DNA of 9,339 nt from Candidatus Omnitrophica bacterium UBA1562 (GTDB lineage: Bacteria; Omnitrophota; Gorgyraeia; Gygaellales; Profunditerraquicolaceae), in contig DCOU01000088.1 of NCBI GenBank assembly GCA_002322525.1, forward strand, positions 1 through 9,339, in the 5' to 3' direction. The position numbers and the translations under genes were made by a program. Positions 5,549-9,339 of this stretch are shown here, piece after piece. The notes under the pieces are model-generated. The model saw only the letters and a list, made by a program, of their open reading frames with translations. It was not told the origin of the DNA and searched no databases. Within the stretch, counting starts at the first letter, position 1. Each line of letters starts with the position of its first letter.

Positions 5549-5580
5549 TAAACTTACATTCACTTCGTTCTGTAAGTTTA
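5549..5580. repeat. Hairpin repeat, copy C (inverted, overlapping the thiF-like stop codon)
   Basis: Perfect 10-bp stem TAAACTTACA (5549-5558) with TGTAAGTTTA (5571-5580), and a 12-nt loop containing CTTCGTTC. GCC (5545-5547) and GGC (5581-5583) extend it past a single unpaired base. Read on the plus strand, GTTCTGTAAGTTTAGGCTTC parallels the minus-strand copy A, GTTCCGTAAGTTGTGGGCTC, so it is the same family in reverse orientation. It supplies the TAA stop codon and last alanine codon of the thiF-like gene. Confidence 0.75.
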
Positions 5581-6399
5581 GGCTTCATTTGACTCCTTTC
5601 TTCTTAGTTGGCAAAATTCCTCATAATCTATTAACTTCGTTATTGTGGGATTTTCGCTACAGATTGGACACTTTGAATCTCGAGGTACTTTTACCTGTCT
5701 AAAGCTTGAATCCAAGGCATTAAAAACCAAAAGTTTTCCGGCTAAGAGATTACCCACGCCCAATATATATTTTAATACTTCATTAGCCTGAATAGTGCCG
5801 ATTACACCGGCAACTGCCCCTAAAATACCCGCTTCCTGACAGCTCGGCACAAGCCCGGGCGGAGGCGGCTCAGGAAAAAGGCACCTGTAACAGGCGCTTA
5901 CCCCCGGGATAATGGTTATTGCCTGACCATCAAATCTAAATATCCCGCCGTGGGATAAAGGCTTCTTGGAAAAAACGCAGGCGTCGTTAACCAAATATCT
6001 TGTAGGAAAATTATCCGAGCCATCTACAATTATATTATATTCCTTTATAATATCTAAAATATTTTCAGAAGTAAGCCGCAGTTTATAGGGAATAATTTCT
6101 ATATCGGTATTTATGGCGCAAAGCCTTTCTTTTGCAGATTCTACTTTTGGCCTGCCCACATCCTTTGTGGCATGCAAAATCTGCCTCTGTAAGTTATTCA
6201 GTTCCACTGCATCTGAATCAACAATGCCGATTCTGCCTATTCCTGCTGAAGCCAAATATAAAGCGCAAGGCGAACCCAGGCCTCCTGCGCCAATAATTAA
6301 GACTTTTGCCTTAAGTAGTTTCTCCTGGCCTTTACCTCCTACGTTAGGCAGGATAATCTGCCGGCTATAACGCTCTATCTGGTCGTCTCTTAGATTCAT
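5578..6399 (-). CDS. ThiF/MoeB/HesA-family E1-like sulfur-carrier adenylyltransferase
   Basis: This 273-residue protein is of normal length for a single-domain E1-like enzyme that adenylates the C-terminal glycine of a ThiS/MoaD-type carrier so sulfide can form a thiocarboxylate. Visible motifs are RYSRQIILP (10-18), nucleotide-binding GAGGLGS (37-43), N68-N69-x-Q71-R72, K85 and DGSDNFPTRY (126-135). Zinc-binding pairs are C170-x2-C173 and C244-x2-C247. C187 in SCQEAGILG is at the position of the conserved cysteine of ThiF and MoeB. It lacks a rhodanese domain. Its ATG overlaps the carrier gene stop by 4 nt (ATGA) and uses a GGGGGTG ribosome site inside the carrier gene, so the two should be made together. 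Thiamin or molybdopterin roles are less likely because no thi or moa gene is nearby and the operon is about cysteine/homocysteine-type sulfur. The last codons lie in a palindromic repeat. Confidence 0.92.
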   Translation of the reverse strand: MNLRDDQIERYSRQIILPNVGGKGQEKLLKAKVLIIGAGGLGSPCALYLASAGIGRIGIVDSDAVELNNLQRQILHATKDVGRPKVESAKERLCAINTDIEIIPYKLRLTSENILDIIKEYNIIVDGSDNFPTRYLVNDACVFSKKPLSHGGIFRFDGQAITIIPGVSACYRCLFPEPPPPGLVPSCQEAGILGAVAGVIGTIQANEVLKYILGVGNLLAGKLLVFNALDSSFRQVKVPRDSKCPICSENPTITKLIDYEEFCQLRRKESNEA

Positions 6400-6677
6400 T
6401 TTGCACCCCCGGCAATTGCAGGTATAATGGAAACTTCATCTCCGTCTTTTAATAGAGTCTTATCCAAATTAAGAAAACGGATATCCTCCTCATTTACGTA
6501 TATATTTATAAATCTTCTCAATCCGCCTTTTTCGTCGCAAAGCCGCGATTTTATCCCCGGGAAATTCTTTTCCAGGTTTTCGATTAATTCTCGAATGTCT
6601 CTCGCCTCTGCTAACACATCTGCTTTGTCTTTAGTTAATTTTTGTAAAGGTGTAGGTATCCTTACTTTTATTGACAT
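6396..6677 (-). CDS. ThiS/MoaD-type ubiquitin-like sulfur carrier with C-terminal GG-Ala-Lys
   Basis: This 93-residue protein has a beta-grasp fold pattern. It begins IKVRIPTPLQKL, has a helix with RELIENLEKNFPGI (29-42), and ends with DGDEVSIIPAIAGG, the family signature. The length resembles the longer CysO/MoaD group and not the roughly 65-residue ThiS. In the family, the diglycine carboxylate is adenylated by the E1-like enzyme and turned into a thiocarboxylate. Here two extra residues (A92, K93) follow G90-G91, so the tail must be trimmed to be active; Wolinella HcyS carries a terminal Ala removed by the protease HcyD. No such protease is in the window. The gene starts 2 nt after the threonine-synthase-like gene, with GGAGG spanning that gene's end as ribosome site, and overlaps the thiF-like gene. 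Confidence 0.9.
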   Translation of the reverse strand: MSIKVRIPTPLQKLTKDKADVLAEARDIRELIENLEKNFPGIKSRLCDEKGGLRRFINIYVNEEDIRFLNLDKTLLKDGDEVSIIPAIAGGAK

Positions 6678-6679
6678 TT

Positions 6680-7909
6680 TTACCTCCGGGTTACATTCTC
6701 TTCAAAGGAAGCCAGGTTTGGTTTTATTTTGACGGGTTTTCCGATTCTTTCACTGACTGCCTCTTGAGTCTTCAGGCCATTACCGGTTATACAAACAACT
6801 ATTGATTCATCTTTAGGAATTTTTCCTTGCTCTATTAACTTCTTGGTAACTCCTAAAGTAACGCCGCCTGCTGTTTCAGTAAATACCCCCTCAGTCTGGG
6901 CTAATAATTTTATTGCCTCTACAATTTCATCGTCGGATACGTCTTCGCCATTACCTCCGGATTCTTTCACCACTCCTACTGCATAAACGCCGTCAGCGGG
7001 ATTGCCTATGGCTAAGGATTTAGCAATGGTATTCGGCTTGACCGGCTTAATAATCTCCAAATTCTCTTTAATTGCTGTCACGATAGGCGCGCAACCAGTT
7101 GCCTGGGCAGCGTAAATTTTAGTATCAACCTTACTAATAAATCCTAATTTGTGAAATTCCTTTATGCCTTTATAAATTTTTGTAATAAGAGAGCCTCCTG
7201 CGCAAGGGACAATAATATGTTTTGGGGTCTTCCAACCTAATTGCTCTACTATCTCATAACCATATGTCTTTGAGCCTTCAGCATAAAAGGGCCGGATATT
7301 TATATTCACAAATGCCCATTTATATTTATTGGCTATCTCTGAACAGAGCCTGTTTACCTGGTCGTAGTTTCCTTCTACAGCCACTAAAACCGGGTGATAG
7401 ATAAGCGTTGCGATAACTTTTCCCAATTCCAAATCCGCAGGAATAAATATATACCTTTTAAGGTTTGCCTTTGCCGCCTGGGCAGCTAGGGAATTAGCTA
7501 AGTTTCCGGTAGAAGCGCAGGCAACTGTGTCAAAACCAAATTCTTTTGCCTTTGAAAGCGCAACTGCCACCACCCTGTCTTTAAATGAAAGCGTGGGATG
7601 ATTAGCTGAATCGTCTTTTATATAGAGTTCTTTTACGCCCAAAGCCTTTTCTAAATTCCTGGCGCGAAACAAAGGCGTAAACCCTGAATCCAGGCCGTCT
7701 GTGGGCTTGCCGTCTATAGGTAAAAGCTCCCTATATCGCCAAAGGTTTGGGGCCCTAGATAAGATTTCTTTTTTGCTAAGGATTTTTTTAATTTTTGCGT
7801 AGTCGTAATCCACTTCCAACGGCCCAAAACAATATTCACAGACATATAACGCTTGCTTAGGATACGGCCTGCCACACTCCCTGCACTTTAATCCTTTTAC
7901 ATAACTCAT
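6680..7909 (-). CDS. thrC: Threonine-synthase-like PLP enzyme in a sulfur-carrier operon
   Basis: This 409-residue fold-type II PLP enzyme has an N-terminal zinc ribbon (C9-x2-C12 and C24-x2-C27) as in many archaeal and bacterial threonine synthases. The PLP lysine K110 lies in TLSFKDR, the STGNLANS loop at 133-140 follows, and a phosphate-binding PCAGGSL stretch lies near the middle. Threonine synthase converts O-phosphohomoserine to threonine. All family motifs are intact, so that assignment is the default. The setting is unusual: it lies between a TusA-like sulfurtransferase and a sulfur carrier, with no hom or thrB gene visible. A sulfhydrylation reaction on O-phosphohomoserine or a serine ester, fed by the carrier thiocarboxylate, is a possible alternative. 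The ATG is preceded by GAGGTAAAGAGA, and the intergenic distance to the TusA-like gene is 10 nt. The gene symbol reflects the family, not a proven function. Confidence 0.82.
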   Translation of the reverse strand: MSYVKGLKCRECGRPYPKQALYVCEYCFGPLEVDYDYAKIKKILSKKEILSRAPNLWRYRELLPIDGKPTDGLDSGFTPLFRARNLEKALGVKELYIKDDSANHPTLSFKDRVVAVALSKAKEFGFDTVACASTGNLANSLAAQAAKANLKRYIFIPADLELGKVIATLIYHPVLVAVEGNYDQVNRLCSEIANKYKWAFVNINIRPFYAEGSKTYGYEIVEQLGWKTPKHIIVPCAGGSLITKIYKGIKEFHKLGFISKVDTKIYAAQATGCAPIVTAIKENLEIIKPVKPNTIAKSLAIGNPADGVYAVGVVKESGGNGEDVSDDEIVEAIKLLAQTEGVFTETAGGVTLGVTKKLIEQGKIPKDESIVVCITGNGLKTQEAVSERIGKPVKIKPNLASFEENVTRR

Positions 7910-7919
7910 TCTCTTTACC

Positions 7920-8156
7920 TCATACTTTCTTTACGACTAATCTCCAATAATTTTTTATTTGCTCTACCTTTAAAATCTGGTGGCCTTCCTCTTTAACGCT
8001 TGCCGTCACATTGGCAATGGGCTCACCGTCATCCAACAAAACCTCTAATATCGAGCCCGCTGCCATACCCTCCAACGTCAATTTTGTCTTAACAAAGTTA
8101 AGCGGACAAGGCACGCCTTTTAAATCTAAATGCTGGTCGATTCGGATTTCATTCAT
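7920..8156 (-). CDS. TusA/SirA-like sulfurtransferase
   Basis: This 78-residue protein has the TusA fold pattern. It begins DQHLDLKGVPCPLNFVKTKL and contains the active-site C17 and, at 41-49, LDDGEPIAN. The end, KVEQIKNYWRLVVKKV, forms the last beta strand. TusA proteins carry sulfur as a persulfide on this cysteine. The usual CPxP motif is here CPLN; the cysteine and first proline are kept and the second proline is replaced. Such TusA-like partners often accompany small sulfite reductases, so this one may accept sulfide or sulfane sulfur and pass it to the ThiS/ThiF-type pair. The ATG overlaps the reductase stop by 4 nt (ATGA), with AAGGAA about 6 nt upstream, indicating coupled translation. 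Confidence 0.88.
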   Translation of the reverse strand: MNEIRIDQHLDLKGVPCPLNFVKTKLTLEGMAAGSILEVLLDDGEPIANVTASVKEEGHQILKVEQIKNYWRLVVKKV

Positions 8157-9043
8157 AGAATTTCCTTTTTTATTGTTTCTAGATCCTGCCTTTCCAAGGC
8201 TTCGCCGAATCGTTCCCCAATTTCGGCAATTCGGTTATAGCAGCGAATGGTATTTTTAATAATCTTTGGGATTTGTTTCTCATCTACAAAATCGGCAATT
8301 TTTATTCCAAATTTCGGAAAACGGCCTACTTTTCCGCCGACGTAAACGGCAAAACCAGTTTTCTTCAGCTTCCAGGCATTGACCGGACAGACTCGGATAC
8401 AATCACCTTCAAAAAAGCAGTTTTCTTTTCTATATACCGGCCTTTTATCTTTATCCATAACAATAGCAGGCTCTCTCTTTCCCCTCCCGCAGACTTTTTC
8501 GCAGACCTTCGCGCATAAAGTACAACCGATGCATTTACCCAAATCCACCTCAGGCTCTCCTTGTGCCAGAAAACCAAGGTCGTTCTCCTGCGCCTTGGCG
8601 CAGGAATTAAGACAGCCGCTGATTGCCACTTTGAATTTTTTCGGAACATCCTTTCCAAAAGCTACGCGATCCAATTTTTGGGCGAGCTGTTCTGTGTCTA
8701 CAAACCCGAATCGGCATACGCTGGAACCGGGACAGGCAATAAGGTTTCTTGAACGAGGACCACAGGCGCCCCTTAAAACACCAGATTTCTTCAGATCCTT
8801 TAGTAATTTCGGAATATTGTTTATATGAATCCAGGGGATCTCTATCCCTTGCCGAGTAGATACGTGAATATAATCCCGGCCGTATTTCTTGGCTATCACA
8901 GAGTACTTCTTTAATATATCCGCCTTTAAATAGCCTCCGGGAATGCGGGTGCGCAGAATAAAGTAATCTTTCTGCTTCTGTTTTATAATGCCGCCTGTCC
9001 TTAATTCTTGCAACTCGGTATCTGTATAAATTTTCTTTGCCAT
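8153..9043 (-). CDS. Small siroheme/4Fe-4S sulfite reductase with inserted ferredoxin domain
   Basis: This 296-residue cytosolic protein belongs to the nitrite/sulfite reductase superfamily (COG2221/AsrC-like size). An N-terminal ferrodoxin-like half domain (about 20-85) includes YIHVSTRQGIEIPWIHI. The siroheme-4Fe-4S ligands follow: C104-x5-C110 in CPGSSVC and C144-x3-C148 in CLNSC. A ferredoxin insert spans about 168-222 and the fold resumes at FAVYVGGKVGRFPKFG. The predicted reaction is six-electron reduction of sulfite to sulfide, the sulfur source for the downstream TusA/ThiS system and CysK. The ferredoxin insert is atypical: motif 1 has five cysteines (C171, C174, C177, C181, C185), and motif 2 reads C209-x2-E212-x2-C215-x3-C219-P, with glutamate in place of the second cysteine. 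An excellent GGAGG site 6 nt before the ATG fixes the start. Nitrite reduction is possible but less favoured by context. Confidence 0.88.
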   Translation of the reverse strand: MAKKIYTDTELQELRTGGIIKQKQKDYFILRTRIPGGYLKADILKKYSVIAKKYGRDYIHVSTRQGIEIPWIHINNIPKLLKDLKKSGVLRGACGPRSRNLIACPGSSVCRFGFVDTEQLAQKLDRVAFGKDVPKKFKVAISGCLNSCAKAQENDLGFLAQGEPEVDLGKCIGCTLCAKVCEKVCGRGKREPAIVMDKDKRPVYRKENCFFEGDCIRVCPVNAWKLKKTGFAVYVGGKVGRFPKFGIKIADFVDEKQIPKIIKNTIRCYNRIAEIGERFGEALERQDLETIKKEIL

Positions 9044-9066
9044 AAAATACCTCCAATACGCTCCAA

Positions 9067-9339
9067 TTAAGCCTCAAAATACTGCTGCATAGAAAAGTAT
9101 CTTTCTCCTGTGTCTGGCAATATCACAACTACAGTTTTGCCTTTACCTAATTCCTTAGCTATCTTTAATGCCGCCCAAACAGCGGCTCCGGCCGAGATAC
9201 CTACGAACAACCCTTCTTCTTTAGCCAGCCTGCGGGAAGTACTAAATGCTTCATTGTCATCGACAGTAACTATTTCATCGATAATCTCTCTATTTAAAAT
9301 ATCGGGAACGAACCCTGCGCCGATACCCTGAATTTTATG
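9067..9339 (-). CDS. cysK: Cysteine synthase A (O-acetylserine sulfhydrylase), C-terminal part
   Basis: Only the last 90 codons are present; the gene begins beyond the window's right edge. The visible part starts HKIQGIGAGFVPDIL, followed by GISAGAAVWAAL and a final VVVILPDTGERYFS. These are near-diagnostic CysK sequences: the GIGAGFVP loop and the PDTGERY end motif. The PLP lysine lies upstream and is not visible. The enzyme makes cysteine from O-acetylserine and sulfide, or a thiocarboxylate in CysM-type homologues. It ends 23 nt before the sulfite-reductase start codon, so sulfide supply and sulfide use are encoded side by side. CysK is favoured over CysM from the QGIGAGFVP and PDTGERY motifs. 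Confidence 0.92.
   Translation of the reverse strand, partial: HKIQGIGAGFVPDILNREIIDEIVTVDDNEAFSTSRRLAKEEGLFVGISAGAAVWAALKIAKELGKGKTVVVILPDTGERYFSMQQYFEA

Larger units (their letters stand above)
5372..5577. other. Palindrome-rich intergenic region between the thiF-like and NIL genes
   Basis: This 206-bp gap has no open reading frame of note but three separate inverted repeats, listed individually, occupying more than half of its length. Both flanking genes read on the minus strand. On that strand TTGACA occurs in the distal arm of the central repeat (5532-5527), with an AAGTAT 16 bp further on. A promoter for the NIL gene starting here is possible but weak. Confidence 0.6.

Noticed and set aside
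5372..5577. CRISPR array or attachment site in the palindrome cluster
   Set aside because: The repeats are inverted pairs with differing stems and spacers, not regularly spaced direct repeats. No integrase or cas gene is present in the window.
5578..6677. Carrier and E1-like pair as thiamin (thiS/thiF) or molybdopterin (moaD/moeB) genes
   Set aside because: No thiamin or molybdopterin genes are present, the carrier is longer than ThiS and carries a tail after GG, and all neighbours concern sulfite/sulfide and PLP enzymes.
8379..8828. Plus-strand open frame of 149 codons
   Set aside because: It lies entirely antisense to the sulfite-reductase gene, whose motifs are unmistakable. The product is Ser/Pro/Phe-rich with no domain, and there is no convincing ribosome site. 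It is a shadow frame.
8607..9077. Minus-strand open frame of 156 codons overlapping the start of the sulfite reductase
   Set aside because: Same strand but a different frame from the reductase. It is Arg/Tyr-rich, shows no family motif, and would compete with a gene that has a perfect GGAGG site.

Overview
This is a 9.3 kb window of low-GC bacterial DNA in which every supportable gene lies on the minus strand, so transcription runs from high to low coordinates. The content points to a strict anaerobe with a two-membrane envelope. It encodes HdrC, HdrB and HdrA, a small siroheme sulfite reductase with its own ferredoxin domain, a lipobox-bearing binding protein, and a bacterial histidine kinase with a NarL-type regulator. 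Taxonomy cannot be settled from this sequence. An uncultured anaerobic lineage such as Omnitrophota or a deep delta-proteobacterial-like group is only a guess.

Right part (5132-9339): a sulfur-assimilation operon. In transcription order it holds the C-terminal end of cysK (cysteine synthase), a small siroheme/4Fe-4S sulfite reductase, a TusA-like sulfurtransferase, a threonine-synthase-like PLP enzyme, a ThiS/MoaD-type sulfur carrier, a ThiF/MoeB-type E1-like activating enzyme and, after a palindrome-rich 206-bp gap, a stand-alone NIL-domain protein. Most joints are ATGA overlaps or gaps of 2-23 nt with clear Shine-Dalgarno sites. The logic resembles protein-thiocarboxylate routes to cysteine or homocysteine (Mycobacterium CysO/CysM; Wolinella HcyS/HcyF/HcyD/MetY). 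Sulfite is reduced to sulfide, the carrier C-terminus is adenylated and thiolated, and a PLP enzyme consumes it. The carrier ends in GG-Ala-Lys rather than GG, so a trimming protease is expected, but none is in the window.

Middle part (1840-5131): a 180-bp intergenic stretch with two structured elements, then a three-gene signalling unit. The genes are a PhnD-like periplasmic-binding lipoprotein, a NarX-type histidine kinase that overlaps it, and a NarL/FixJ response regulator. The unit ends at a strong rho-independent terminator (1847-1872).

Left part (1-1835): a promoter-like sequence followed by hdrC, hdrB (GTG start overlapping the hdrC stop) and, after a 112-bp gap with two palindromes, the first 28 codons of hdrA. 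Together they would form a soluble heterodisulfide-reductase-type electron-transfer complex.

Intergenic DNA is rich in palindromes. At least three copies of one hairpin family (core AAYTTAC...GTAARTT, followed by a GGCTCATT-like flank) sit upstream of hdrA, upstream of the NIL gene, and across the stop codon of the thiF-like gene. No tRNA, rRNA, CRISPR array, transposase gene or plus-strand gene was found.
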